A stretch of DNA of 64,000 nt from Rhodotorula mucilaginosa (GCA_034406715.1 CP137866.1:558001-622000); one strand, 5' to 3'. Positions 33,198-45,500 are shown, counted from the stretch's first letter. The notes: generated from the sequence alone by a model not told the origin. A program made the numbers and translations.

Positions 33198-34069
33198 ACC
33201 TCCTCCTCGCTCGCCGCGCTTCGCTTGCGATTCGTCGTTTCAACCATGTCTATACGCGCTTCCCGTTATCACATCGGTATACCGTCTTCCCGCTCTACCC
33301 CGTCTCTTTTCTGCGATCCCATCATCTCTCTCTATCTCTCTCCGCCTGCTGGCCTCGGTTCGGCTTGACGTCGACGACGCTCAACACGGCTGCTCACCCT
33401 TCATGTACCCTCCACCCCATCCTTTTCATTCTCGCCCCGTGATCACCCGCCGGCTCTCGCATGACCTTTTCTCTCTATGCCCGTTGTACCATTCCTCGCA
33501 ATGCCTGACTGGATTTTTCCATTCAATATCATCGCCTGCCGCACCTCTCAGCGCGCTTCTCGCCTCGAGCTACGCACGCAAGGAACCTCGTCGGTCATCA
33601 CGTCGAGGGGGTGGTCTTCTTCCGATATATCCTGATCAGCCGGACTTTGAGGCCTTGAAGTTGCCTTAACGATCTCTAACGCAACAGATGTCGCAACGAG
33701 CGCTCTCATCCCCCCGCAGTGCATGTACGGTTTCACAAAACTCCTTTCAAGCGCGGCGGGTATCAGACAAGGGACGGGGATCAACGTCAACAACTGAATG
33801 AGCGGGTATATGAGCGAGCGAGCGAGCGAGGGAGGGGAGGGAGGGGAAGCAAAAGGTGAGTTTGGTGGTTCGAAGCTATGTATCCGGCAAGAAACAGAAC
33901 TTGAAACCCCGAGGTGAACTAGCTAAGTCATTGTCTGTGAAGAGGAAAAAGCGCAGGCGACGTCTCCAAGGAGAAGTGGCAGGAGGCATGAGGGAGGAGG
34001 GCTGTCGCCACTTTGCCCACTTACTCGTGGCCGCGTCGACGTCTCGCTGAGCCGAGCTTGACCGATCAC
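33198..34069. other. Convergent intergenic, E2 and zinc-finger genes
   Basis: 872 bp. The first 400 bp are C/T-rich (E2 3' UTR). Near 33809-33845 there is a tandem (gagc)n repeat followed by gggagg units. No ORF with coding character and no RNA gene is seen. Confidence 0.5.
33809..33848. repeat. Short (GAGC)n and GGGAG simple repeat
   Basis: Five consecutive gagc-type units are followed by gggaggggagggagggg on the + strand. It lies in noncoding DNA between two convergent genes. Confidence 0.7.
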
Positions 34070-36461
34070 TCACGCGCCGGGACCATTGACGTACTGGCTC
34101 GATACAGCCGCCGTCGCCGCCACTGACGACGTGGAAGCAGTCGCAGCCGCAGTCGCAGCAGCATTCGAGGCGCGGCGGTGGCGACGACGACGGTTCGTGC
34201 TGCTGCTGTCGTGACTCGCCGGCGGCGACGACGGCCAGAGTGGTTGACCCGTCGCGGCTTGCCAAGCGAGCGCGATCGGATGCTCATGATCCAGATCCGC
34301 CGGACTCGGACTTCCGAGCAAAGCCTCTTCGTTGTCGTCGTCGTCGAGCTGGTCGACTTCTTCTTCGTCGTTCGCTTGTTCGAGCCGTTCCGACGACGAT
34401 GAAGATGAGGGGAGGAACGCTTGCTGCAGGCTTTGAGGCGGCGAAGAGGCGAAGATCGAGGTCGTAGCGGGGCGAGGAGGAGCAGGAGGACCGCCGGCGA
34501 CTTCGTCTCGCTGCAGCTTCCGTCGCTGCGGCTGAGGCTTCTTCGTGGCCGGCGTCGACGCGGTCGCGGTAGTTGAAACGGAGGAGGAGGCGCGAGGGAC
34601 GTGCAGTCCTTGTTGCTCTTGCCACTGAGCTTGCTCCTCCTTGGCTTCCTCGTGCCGCTTCGCAAAGAACTTTTGCAACAGCGCCGAGAACTCCTCGTCC
34701 GTCTGGGTCGGGTGGCGATGGATCCGGAGCTGTACGTTCGCGGCGCTGTTCGTCAGTCCCGTCACGTCTATCTGCGGGGAGGGTTTTCGAACGCAACGCA
34801 CGTGCTGCTTGAGGTTGTCGTGACGGGCAAAGAACTTCTTGCAGGTCGGCCATTGGCATTGGAAGGCTGTAAGCGAACAGTACGGAGGAACAAAACCGCG
34901 TCAGCTTGCAGAATCGGACACCGGAACCCGGTGTGATCTCGAGAGTCGGCTTACGCTTCTCGTACGTGTGAATGCTGCGAACGTGCCGCTTGAGATGCTC
35001 GCTCCGCTTGAACACCCTTTCACAATCCGGCGCCTTGCACACATACACCTTCTTTGGGTGTCCCGTTTTGGTGAGCCCTGCGAACTGGAGCTGCTCCATC
35101 GTCGGCGGAGCGGACGGGTCGTTCGCGAGCGCGGGCGGGATGCCCAAGTCCGAAATCCCGCGCGGGTGACGACCGCGCGCAGTCTTGGTCACCATCCGCT
35201 GGTAGTCCTCGTCCGTCGGAATCCCGGGAGAGTCGGTCCCTGGGAAGAGGGCCGTACCGCGACCGTTCGGGGCGGCGATGGCTCCGGCCGAGGGGGCGAC
35301 CACGCCGGGCGCGAGTAGAGCTTGCGGTGGCGGGAGCCACACGTTCCGGTTGATGTTGCGACACTTTGCCGGGCGAGGTAGCTTGACGGTCGATGCGGGG
35401 AGATCGATACTTGGGTATTGGCCGGCGGGGGACGGCTGAAGGCTCGACGAGCGAACCGGACCGGCGGAGGAAGCTCGAGGAGGTGCAAGCTTGCCGTTTT
35501 CGCTTGCCACTTTGTACACGCCGCCTTCCGGCGGAGAATCCGACCGACCCGCGCTGGTAGTGGTGATCGTCGAAGTCGCAGTAGTGGAGTAGGACTGTGC
35601 GGACGAATAGGAGGTCGAAGAACCGATCGAACCGGACCGCTGCATCTCCTGGTCGAACGGCGACAAGCGGTCAGACGCCCCCGGAGGAGGGGATACCTCG
35701 TCTTCGTTGCCGGTCGTATTGAGCATTGACGTGGCCGCCCACACGGGTGAGAGCGAACCGGCTGTGAGGACGAGAGGGATCCCGCAAGTCGAGGCGTCGG
35801 AAGTGGCGAGCGACCCGGCTTCAGACGCCAAAGGCAGGTGGTAGCTCGAACCCGCAGAGCTGCCACCTCGTGGGGGCAAGAACGCCGGCTTCGACCCCGA
35901 GAGGAAGTCGGCATCGGTGCCGAGCAACACGTTCTCGTGGCGACTCTGGTCCGCGCAGGCTGCCTCCCCCGCTGCTGCCGCCGTCGCCGCTGCTGGAGCA
36001 TCGAGGGCGAAAGTTTCAATGCTGACCGGCTCGGTGGGATAGGAAGGAGCCTCCGAACCAGCGGGGTAAGGGAAGGATGGAAAGACTGGAGGGTTGTGCG
36101 AAATCGTGCGCCGCATGCGAGGGGGCCTGTCGATTCTGAACTGATCAGGTTTCTCTTGTGGAGGTCCCAAGTACCCTTCGATCTCGTATCCAAACTTGGG
36201 ACGGTAGAGCGGGCTCTGCGCAGAGTGTTCGACGGGCGCAGGAGTCAATTGGAGGTCGAGGAGGGGAGTGGCGGGATGATATCCGCTCGAGTCTGACGAG
36301 AGGATCGGTGTAGTGTGGCTGCGGGAGTGTCGTTGCGAGAACGTCGCAGAGAGATCGGACGCGAACGGCGGCGTGAACGTGTAGTCGAATCCAGGGGAAG
36401 GGGCTCGAGCCCCGGAGGCCGTGACTGCGACGCCGTCCGGCCGTTTCGGAGAGAACTGCAT
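34070..36461 (-). CDS. C2H2 zinc-finger transcription factor (MSN2-like fingers)
   Basis: A probable DNA-binding regulator. After about 480 residues of Ser/Pro/Thr-rich sequence come two adjacent C2H2 fingers: VCKAPDCERVFKRSEHLKRHVRSIH and, across an intron at about 34869-34956, FQCQWPTCKKFFARHDNLKQHVR. The RSEHLKRHIRS and R-DNL-QH helix residues resemble Msn2/4-type and related fungal stress regulators, whose sites are CCCCT-like (family knowledge; target inferred). The C-terminal about 240 residues have a Gln/Glu-rich helical segment and acidic runs. The start is taken as the ATG at 36461. The stop TGA lies inside a good splice-donor sequence (cgcgtgagt), so a longer alternative form cannot be excluded. 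Confidence 0.8.
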
Positions 36462-37318
36462 CGCCACCGAGGGCCTCCCAAAGAACAGGCGCTTCCAGAG
36501 GCGCTAAAGCGGGCGCAGATCCCAATGGTTCTCGGCGCGGCGTCCGTCAGCGTCCGGAAGTAGCAGGGTGGGACCGTGGACGCCACCGGCGACGCTGGAG
36601 CTATCGGGTTGCTGTGATCCGAGCGAAGAGCGCCAGGTCAAAGTTCCTGACGACAGCCCAAGTCCCGGAGATTCTCTGCTGAGGAGGAAAGGAGGGGAGG
36701 AAGAACGGGGAAACAGGAGCAACGGTTCGAAGGGCGTGTGGTCCGCGGACGTCCGACGTCCGTCGTCCGTCGGCGCGCCGCGCTCTTACAGGAGCTTCCC
36801 TTCGCTTTCAGCAGCTAACTTACAGCCTACACAGCGTCCTTACCCCTGAGCGCGTCCCGGACCAGCTGATGCCCCCCTCAGAGACGGCTCTGCAGTTCCC
36901 GTCGAGCTGATCTGCGCTCGGGTTGATCGGCGGGTTTCTCGTGGCTGCTTTCTTTGTCAGTCTGCTCGAGCGAACAGGGAGTTCGGGCAGGTGCAGGCGA
37001 CTACAGACTAGTTGCAGGCAGCCAGCCGGCAAAGCCACGTGAGAAAGACCTGCGCTCAGGCCTCTGGGCGGCCAAAGTCCCTGTGTGCGCCTCCCTCGCA
37101 GGCTCTTGCAGGCTCTTCTGCGTCAACTTCTAGCGGCGCGCAGAGCACCGCTAACATACGGTGCCCAGCGAGTCCTGCTTGAGTCCTGCAGAACTCTGAA
37201 GTTGCTCTTGAGAAGGCCAAGCGTGCGTTTCGGCAGAGCGACGGAGGGGAGGTGCGAGTGGGGAAAGGTGGGGCCGGCCGGAACTTTCGGTTGAAATGCG
37301 TAACTCTTCCTCTCTCGG
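36462..37318. promoter_or_regulatory. 857-bp divergent promoter, zinc-finger and GST genes
   Basis: The longest head-to-head spacer outside the 57-59 kb region. It holds small direct repeats: cgtcc-type units reiterated at 36741-36779 (with the palindrome cggacgtccg), gcaggctctt twice at about 37098-37117, and gagtcctgc twice at about 37170-37189. These could be binding sites. No ORF of note. Confidence 0.4.
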
Positions 37319-38471
37319 ATGTCTACGCCAGCACGCAGACTCTGGACCACGATGAGCGGCGCCCAAAACAAGATCGTCTTCTACGACCTGATCTCGACTC
37401 ACGAGGGTCCCTACCCGGCCGCCATCCCGCCCAACACCTGGAAGGGCCGTCTCGCTCTTCTCCATAAGGGGGTCGAACATGAGGTCAAGTACCTCACCTT
37501 CACCGAGCTGCGGGCTATGGCACCCAAGCTCGGCGTCGAGCGCCCCGTCAGTAAGTGTCGACCCGTACAAAGGCGATGCAGCGCTTCTCCGCCTGCGATA
37601 ATCTGACTCAGCCTTCGTCCAGTTCCATTTATCGAGTTTCCGGACGGCAAGATCATCGCCGACTCGTGGAACATCGCCGACTCGTGGAACATCGCCGAGT
37701 ACGTTTACGGAGAGTGGACAAGGGCGGACATCTGGCTGAACCGTTGTGTTTCCGCTCAGGTGGGCTGAGAAGGAGTACCCGGACAAGCCGTCCATTTGGC
37801 TGCCGGACTCGCCGACGTCTCTCAAGGAAGACGACAAGGCGCTCCAGCTCGCAAAGAACTATGCCCTGACTCTCGTGGAAGGTGCGCGCCCCCCCTTTTT
37901 TCTCCGTCCCTAAGGAGACGGCCAGTTCTATCAGGGCTGACTGGAAATGGCGGCGGCTGCTCTCCCGCATTCAGGTACCGCCGGTGGCGGATGGACACCT
38001 TTCTACGAGTTGTCGGCAGTCGGTATCGACGGCCTCATGCCGGGTACCCCCGAGACCAACCCGGACAAGGAGTACTTCCGGTCGGACTACAAGCAGCGCG
38101 GCAAGGGCGTCTGGCAGCACCTCACCACGCTCGACAAAGGTGAGTCTCAGTGCGCTGCATAGCGAATATTGGAAAGTGCGCTCGCTGAATGTGACGCTAC
38201 AGGTCCCGTGCGGGAACGGGCACAGAAGAGCGTCACCCCGTTCGAAAAAGTCCTCGCGTCCTCTCCGTTCCTGTGCGGCCAGAACCCCGGCTTTGTCGAC
38301 TACATCATGTACGCCCGCTACGCCATGATGCGCGCTGCCTGCCCGACCGAGTGCAAAGCCGTCTGGCTGCGCGAAGATGTGACTCCCAACTTGGCCAAGT
38401 GGATTGAGCGGATCGAGACCAAGTACGAGGCGGGACTGGGAGAGGCACTCAAGCGATTGCCGCCGATGTAG
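37319..38471 (+). CDS. Glutathione S-transferase, fungal etherase/FuA-type
   Basis: Conjugates or reduces substrates with glutathione; the basidiomycete etherase-related (LigE-like/FuA) class is typical of fungi that handle aromatic compounds. First ATG at 37319 (MSTPARRLWTTMSG), with a second in frame at 37352. The N-terminal thioredoxin fold has YPAAIPPNTWKGRLALLHKG and the VKYLTF strand. VIPFIEFPDGKIIADSWNIA carries the cis-Pro and the glutathione-binding Asp-Ser. The DSWNIA block is then repeated by an exact 18-bp tandem duplication (37661-37678 and 37679-37696). The helical domain runs through GWTPFYELSAVGIDGLMP and PFLCGQNPGFVDYIMYARYAMM. Five exons; the donor in the DSWNIAE block joins WAEKEYPDKP. 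Substrate is unknown. Confidence 0.85.
37661..37696 (+). repeat. Exact 18-bp tandem duplication in the GST coding sequence
   Basis: gactcgtggaacatcgcc occurs twice in direct succession and keeps frame, adding six residues (DSWNIA) at the glutathione-site motif. Both copies are identical, which suggests a recent event or an assembly artefact. Confidence 0.9.
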
Positions 38472-38556
38472 AAACCCTTGAACGTACTAAGGCAGCGCAC
38501 ATGTTTTTATGAAAGAGCGGAATTGCGAGTGATTTTCGCGATACGGGATCGACGGT

Positions 38557-40654
38557 TCAGTCTACATCCTCCTCCGCCTCTATCCCGACCCAGAGTCCCT
38601 CCATCGCAAGCTCCACCTCGCCCAAACGCCACCGCACGCTCTCCCTTCCCGCAACAGTCCCATCGAGACCCAACTCGCGCAACGGCAACGCCACCTCCTC
38701 CGGGACAAGCACGTGCATGTTGACCGCTGGCGGTTTCGTCGAATCGAACGAGCGATGGGAAGAAGCGAGCGTCCCGAGACCAAGTCGACCGTGAGTCGAG
38801 TTCAAGCCCCAGGTGAAGATGGCCGAGTCGGGGCCCGCATCTGAAAATTCCGCAAATCGACCTTTTGTCAGGTTGTCCAAATCAAGAGGACATCCGGCGT
38901 AGAGGACACAGAGCGGAACACTCACCTCGAATCGCTGCAGCGTACCCCCACCCTGCGCGGATCCGTTCGATCCCTTGTCCTTCGAGAGCATCTACCCGCC
39001 GCGGTCGTAGCGAGCGCAGGACCGACGCGCCGAGCCCGAGGGCGCCAAACCCGGCAGTATAGACCGAGCCTCGGTCTGTCAAGTGGATCAAAAATCGTCA
39101 GTGCATGTCGTGACGGGCTGAGTGGCGAGAAGAGGCCTTGGTTAGAGGGAGATCAGGAGACGGCTTCCGGATCGTGTGGAGCTTTTCAGACCCCGCCCTC
39201 ATGCGAGGGAAAAGAAAAAGCTCCCCGATCCCTATGCGATACAAGCTCATCTCAGCGCTCCCAGTGATGGGAACGCTCCATCCGGATTTTGACGGTCCCT
39301 TCCGCTCCGAGTCGCAAGAACCGACTGAGCAGATACGATGGCCCCGGCATCGATCATCTTTTCTCCCCCCTTTGTTTGGAACAGTCGACCCAGGCGGCAC
39401 AAAACCTGCCTCGATCTTGAGGTTTGTACGAGGAATGGAAGTAGGGACCACGTACCGTCGAGGGCGAGAGCAAAAGAACCGCCGCAGCGGTAGTCGACGA
39501 GTCGCCGATTTGGAGGCACGAATGAGTGGTCGATGGCGAGCGGGCGCAGGATCTGGTCGATCTTGCGACCGTGTAGCGCTTGGGCGTATTCCTGCACAAT
39601 CATGGAAATGATCAGCTGAGCCGCAGAACATCTTTTCTGAAGTCGCGGGACCGGAATTGCTCACCGAGTTGCCCCATGTCCAGACTCGTCCGCTCGCTGT
39701 CACGAGGGCAGACGTGTCCGCACCGGCACTGATCCGCGCCACCCCTCCTTCCTGTACGACCTCTGACGGCAGAGCAATCTGGGTGAAACCACAGACGTCT
39801 CCAGACGCGTCGCCGAGACCGATCTGGCCGTCCGTGTTGCACCCGGTGCCGTACACGTCGCCCGACTCGGTCAGGAGCAAGACGTGCTCGAACCCAGCTT
39901 CGATCTGCTTGATCGGGCCGACCTCGGGCGGGAGCGTGACGGCCGTCGCGCGCGGGACGAGGTGCAGGCGCGGTTCCTGGCCCGCGGCAGATTCGGATTC
40001 GTTGAAGCTCGAAGTCATGGTGGCGTGGCCGAGCCGACCGCGCGCGAGGTTCCCCATCGAGTAGAGTCTTGTGCTGTCTTTGCGAGCGGGCGGTCAGCCG
40101 GCACTGCCCGAGCGATGCGAGGCGAGAACGACCAAGTGCGCGCACCTCCGTCCCGCACGAGAATGTAACTAGACTGGACGCCGGCTTTTACCGCGAGGAT
40201 CTGGTCGCCTTCAAATCCTTCCACGAGTCCGCGAGTTCCCTCCTGCGATGCGAAGCCGACGCCGAGCTGCCCTGCCTCGTTCCTGCCGAGGGCAAAGATG
40301 CGGTCTGGTCAAGGAAGAGGTATCAGCGAGGCAGCAAGTGAGGGGTAATGGGTAACGGGCGAGGTTATGAGTCGCACCGAATCCTTCATAGTTTCTATAC
40401 GATAAGAGTTGATGCCCAGCCCCTCCTGCGACGTGCTTGATCTGATACCCTCCCTCGACGTCGGTTTCCCTCCCGACGGACGCGAGCCAAGTGGACAGCG
40501 GGACCTGCGCGGGGCTCGGATTCGAGACAGCCTGCCTCGAGGATGGCGCAGCAGCAGCAGCTGATCGACCGGGCGGGGCGAGCGGGTTGTAGCCGGCGAG
40601 GACGAGGTGCGAGACGGTCCGGGTCGAGGCCCGAGTCGTCGCAGGCGACAACAT
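38557..40654 (-). CDS. RCC1-repeat protein, possibly mitochondrial
   Basis: A seven-bladed-propeller type RCC1 protein. Several repeats are visible: IFALGRNEAGQLGVG, LYSMGNLARGRLGHA, HVLLLTESGDVYGTGCNTDGQIGLGDASG, SALVTASGRVWTWGNS, GGSFALALD, GSVYTAGFGALGLGA and SAIFTWGLNSTHGRLGLG. The N-terminus MLSPATTRASTRTVSHLVLAG is basic and Ser/Thr-rich, so import into mitochondria as in the RCC1L/FMP25 group is possible, but this is inference. There is no sign of the chromatin-binding RCC1 N-terminal tail. At least six introns. The C-terminus ends in an acidic EAEEDVD. Head-to-head with CAB2. Confidence 0.75.
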
Positions 40655-40820
40655 CCGGTGTGGGGTTTACAGCGCAGCGAAGCGCTGGTAGTGTGTGATT
40701 TCCCCCTAGCAATAGCCAGGTTTGAATCCCGGAACACCGCGTGAGGCGAGAAAGCCGACGTCGCTTCGCCCCGAACAAGGCGAGGGTTGACTTTACACTC
40801 GCCCGAGAACGTGCGACGCG
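40655..40820. promoter_or_regulatory. 166-bp shared 5' region of RCC1-repeat gene and CAB2
   Basis: It contains ggtttgaatcccgg at about 40719-40732, which resembles a tRNA T-arm/B-box, and a distant pairing partner near 40656; a whole tRNA does not fold (see rejected items). No TATA box is evident. Confidence 0.35.
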
Positions 40821-42516
40821 ATGGCGGAACCGACAGTGTTCTCCGCCGAAGAGTTCTTTGCGCAGCAGCCACCGCCCAAGGACCTCGACCAGCGCCTCGA
40901 CGCCGTCCGCCGCTTTGTCGAGTTCAACATCAACCAGGGGAAACGAGTCGTCCTCATCACGGCGAGTCCTCCCCACCAGAAACTCGGGAAGTGGATCGAG
41001 GGATAGGATCAAATCATGGTGACAAGGCGGTACGAGGCAACTCCGGGACTTCGGACCGAGGAGCGAGAGCAGGGCGGCACTCGTTCGACTGGTTGAGGTG
41101 GGGCTCACTCAGCGAACGCACTCGCGAGAGGGGGAACGGGACAGCTCCGAGAAGCTATCACGGCCTTCATGCAGTCCCATGAATGACTTGGAAGCCCCCG
41201 AGCTGACTCGGCGCTGCCTTTCGGACTCTTGCAGAGCGGTGGAACCACCGTCCCTCTCGAACACAATGTGTCAGTTTGTCACTCCTACAGCTCCCCCGCG
41301 TCAATGCTGACCGAGGAGAGCCAACGTCCGCCCATACAGCGTCCGCTTCCTCGACAACTTTTCCGCCGGCACGCGCGGCGCCGCCTCGGCCGAGCACTTC
41401 CTCCGGACGGGCCAGTACGCCGTCATCTTCCTGCACCGGCAGCACTCTCTCCAACCCTTTTCGCGACACTACTCGCACTCGGTGAACCCGTTCTTGGACC
41501 TGCTCGACATTGTCGGCGACGAAGACGACGCCGCCGCCGAGCTGGAAGACCCGAATGACCGGCATCTGTTCCCGCCGATTGCGCCGATGCACTCGCCGCC
41601 GACGTCCCCCTCGTTGCGGCACCGCACCCTCCCCGACTTGGGCAACGCGGCAGAACTGTCGGAATCATCAACGCCACCCCAGCCCGCCGGACCGACGATC
41701 CAGATCCAGCCACCGCACCTCGCACCGATGCTCTCGCTTCTGAAATCGTACAAGCTCGTCAAGTCGCTCAACCTGCTCCACTCGATCCACTTCGTCACCG
41801 TCAGCGATTACCTGTGGTACCTCCGCGGGATCAGTCGCGTCATGGGGCAGACCAAGGACCGGCAAGGAAGCGCACTCGGCCGGAGAGGCATGTACTACCT
41901 CGCCGCCGCCGTCAGCGACTTTTTCATCCCCTATACCAAGATGGTGAGCGGCCTCGCAGCAGAAAGGGCTCTAGAAGCGTCAATTGACTAACTCCTCGCG
42001 CGCGTGTGTGTGTGCGCAGTCGGAGCACAAGATCCAGTCGGGCAAGGGCTCCCTCGTGATCGAGATGGACCAAGTGCCGAAAGTACTCAAGACGATGGTC
42101 GACGAGTGGTCAAACGAGGGCTTTGTGGTCTCTTTCAAGGTGATTCGCTGCACGGTCGCTTGGACCTACACACTCCCCCAACGGGCGGCAAACTGACCTT
42201 CTCTCTCGCGCCTCCTGCGAACCACCCATATCCATCCCAGCTCGAGACCGACCCGACAATCTTGATCCCGAAAGCGCGACAAGCGATCGAGCGGTACGGC
42301 CACCAAATCGTCGTCGGCAACCTCCTTGCGACGCGCAAATCCGAAGTCGTCTTCGTCACCAAGGAATCCGAGATGTGGCTCCGGGTTCCGTACGTGCCCA
42401 TCTCGCAGGACCCGTCGGCGATGCACCATCACGAGATCGAGGAGGACATTACGGAGCACTTGACCGAGCTGCACGATGCTTGGACCAAGGGCAAGCCTTT
42501 GCCGATCCCATCGTGA
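40821..42516 (+). CDS. CAB2: Phosphopantothenate-cysteine ligase
   Basis: Couples 4'-phosphopantothenate with cysteine in coenzyme A synthesis. Exon 1 (40821-40961) ends in RRFVEFNINQGKRVVLIT. Exon 2 (41235-41269) gives SGGTTVPLEHNV and exon 3 (from 41340) gives VRFLDNFSAGTRGAASAEHFL, the family's nucleotide-binding region. YYLAAAVSDFFIP and KIQSGKGSLVIEMDQVPKVLK are the other signatures. The end reads VVGNLLATRKSEVVFVTKE and ITEHLTELHDAW. An inserted Pro/Ser-rich acidic segment follows FLDLLDIVG. Intron 1 (40962-41234) is 273 nt, far longer than the local norm, and starts with gcgagt, a GC donor; no GT donor nearby keeps the frame. Confidence 0.92.
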
Positions 42517-42519
42517 AGG

Positions 42520-45500
42520 ACGCATTATGCTTCTTCACGGCCGGTAGACTATCACAAGGGTAGATTCTTTCTTTGCAACCCTTGCCATACTGCGATTTGA
42601 GGTTGGTGACCCGAAGCTCTGGCCTTGCTGGTCAGCAGCCTGCATGGCCAAAGAGCCCAGAAAGACCAAACCGGTGGCTAATTATCACCGCGTTCGTGAC
42701 TCGGATTCGCATCACTCTGTCTCTTCCCGCTGGCACAAACATTATCTTTCTCAGCTGATACCTGCTTTACCGGACTCGGAGTCCCGTGCGGTGCCGCCTC
42801 AAATGCTACCGAGCAACGCCGAGAAGGTACCTTTGCACGCACACCTGTTCACTGTGTATGATCTTGATCCCCTGCATCAACAAGAGCCGTTCATTGCCTT
42901 CACAGATTTGCCTCTAGCTTCTCATTGATTCGCGCGCACAGATAGGGATCCTTGAGGAAAACCTAATCACGCACGCATCCTTGGTCAGCTCGAAGGGGGC
43001 CAAAGCAGACTGTATACTTGAAAATGACTTACGTTTGAAGGTATGTAGAACTGCCTCAGGAGGGCTATAACAGTGCTGAGTCCGTGCAGTTCAGCCTGGC
43101 GTACCTGCTCCCCCTTCTCAGGGCTGAGTGCCAATGCCTCTGGTATGGCAAGAGTTTGTTCCCCTGGGTTTGCTTGATCTTGCTCCTGTTTCTTGACAAT
43201 GCGTTCCCGTCTACCTAGCTCCTGCAGTAGCAGCCCCGCCACGAGGACGGCATCCGACTGCCTCGCTTGTTCCGTGAGCTCCTTCTTGAGCTCTTCGCAG
43301 CGGTCCTGGCGCAAGCGCAGCTCCTGCGGAGCAATCGAACCCTCCTTCAAAAGCAGCGATTTACCAGCGAGGGCACGTTGATAAGCACTCGCCGCCTTTT
43401 GAAGGCTTTCCTTAGCTGTTCGTTCCTGTGAACTAGGTGTAGGTGGCGGACGAGTCTGTCCCACAACACGAAGGTGGAGCTCCGACCCCCTGGCCCCTGC
43501 CTCCTAGTTACTTGCATGCTGCCTATACATACGGTACTATATGTCCTCCTCTCCAGATTAGAATGTACAGCCTTTCCTCCATCCCTCTGCCTATTCTTCC
43601 AGCCTCCCCTTTCTCCCCTGCTCCTCCTCTTCCTGCCTCTTCCCCCTCCCTCTCTCTCCATTCTCCTCTCCCCTCTTCTTTCTTTCCCCGTAGAGGTCCC
43701 TTTCTCATATCTCCTACCAGTGACTTGGTGTGTAGGGCTCACTTTAGAGCAGAAAGCCCTGTATTGCCCTGCTGGGAACTTGTGTGGCCACCTTCTCAAA
43801 GCGCACTTTGCTCTCCGCCAGGCTCCGCAATGACAGCTACTATGTTTAGTAGCATACAGGCAGATCTGTTGCACACGCACAGGATCCAGTCTGTGAGCTC
43901 ACATGCCAAAGTAGACAGTCCATGCTTGTGTTTGAGCCATGGTTGCCGGAAAAGGAGCAAGCAAAATTCGGGTCTCTCTCGATCAAATGTCAGTATAACA
44001 GCCTCTTTCGGCCAAAAATCCACTTTTGGTTGGATATTCGTGGTTAGGGACACCTAAAACACGCGATTACGCAGCGGATTCCAGACCAAGGCTGTCAAGT
44101 GCGCTGCCGGAAAGCGTTGCAAGATTGTCTTGTAAGCCGTTCTTTTGCTGAGATTTCCAAGTCCAGCATACCAGGGGAGTGATGCAAAGAGATGGAAATT
44201 ATCTTCTGAACCGCATTGCCCCTGTACGGCTCTTCCGGCACTCGCTGCCAGATGACCCGTCACTTGCGCCCAAGTCTTGCCTTCAGAGTCCCCAGAGAGG
44301 CCTCTTTTTGCATACGGTTGAGCATATAAGGTCATTGCATGATGAAGAAGTACTTTTGGGCAGCTAAGATTGAGCGTGTACACCTAGGATCCCTGTTCGC
44401 GGCTAATTCCTTTCTACCCTCACCAGGCCAGCATCACCTCTCCAGCAGCGCTTTTTTTTTCCACAGTGGGGTCATCTCTTCCCCTATGACCATAGATGCT
44501 TTCTGAAGCAAGCTGGCATGCGGGAAAGCTGATGTTCACTAAGAGTAGCACTTTTTTTGCGCCGATTTGCGCTGGAAAACTTTGACCGCCCAGAACTGCC
44601 GAGTCTCTTGACTATGAGCGACAAAAATTCAGACTTTTGCAGGCAAGTGTAGTGTCCATCTATATGTACAATTTGGAAGCAGCAGAATCAAGAGCAATGG
44701 CAGAATTGCCGGTCAAAAGCAAATGTTCAACATGTGGGTGAACGACTCACTATGATAGCACATGCCATCCTTGCCCATTTTGAGAGTTCTTTCTTTTCCT
44801 TTTCTCTCTAGCCTAGGCTCTTGTATCTGTTCTCTCCAGCAACCAAGGCAAAAAGAAACTGCTCTGCCCTGCTCATTGTGTCAACTTCGACTTTCATCTC
44901 TGTACATGACTTGCAGACAATTTGCTCACAGTGTAGTGCGCTAGCTGTTGTAACTGCTGGCCTAAAGCTCTCTATTGCTGCAGACCCTACAGATGAGCTT
45001 GACATCTGCTGGGCTGGCACTCCATCGTGCTTGAACTTGCTCATCTTTAGTCCCCTAAGCCCTTCCCTTCGAAAGTCGCTCGTCTTTGGTTCAACCTTTG
45101 CTCACGTTACTCTTTCACTGTTAGAATCTTCTCTCTACAATGCTCAAGATCAAAGTTACCTGCAAGGACTGGACAAGACGTTAATTGATGGATGTTGGAC
45201 AACATTTTTGCGCGCCGCAAAGGCTCTTTCTTGTTGTAACTCCGTTACGACCTGGAGGAATACCCAATTCAGTTGATTGGGCTACATGACGCTACGTACC
45301 ATTCTACGCTTCCTTTGTCCTCTGGCAGAGCTTCCTTGTCTTGCTCCTGCTTGAGACAAGTGCGCTTTGCATCATTTCTGTAGTTGCTTCTGCTGTCTTT
45401 GAACTGCGTCTCTATTAAAGTCAGCAGTCTGAAGGTTAGATACTGATTTGCAGGCATAGCGCTAGTGCAGGGGTAGTCGCTACTTGACTTGAATGAGCTT

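Noticed and set aside
40656-40739. tRNA-like signature (ggtttgaatccc with a pairable 7-bp end sequence) in the RCC1/CAB2 promoter
   Set aside because: The T-arm has a mismatch, there is no A-box or D-loop GG, and no sensible anticodon arm could be drawn. Probably chance or a very old remnant.
43347-43880. 177-codon minus-strand frame in the lower-GC island
   Set aside because: It covers a C/T-rich simple-sequence stretch on the + strand (43560-43700) and reads as Arg/Glu/Gly low complexity.
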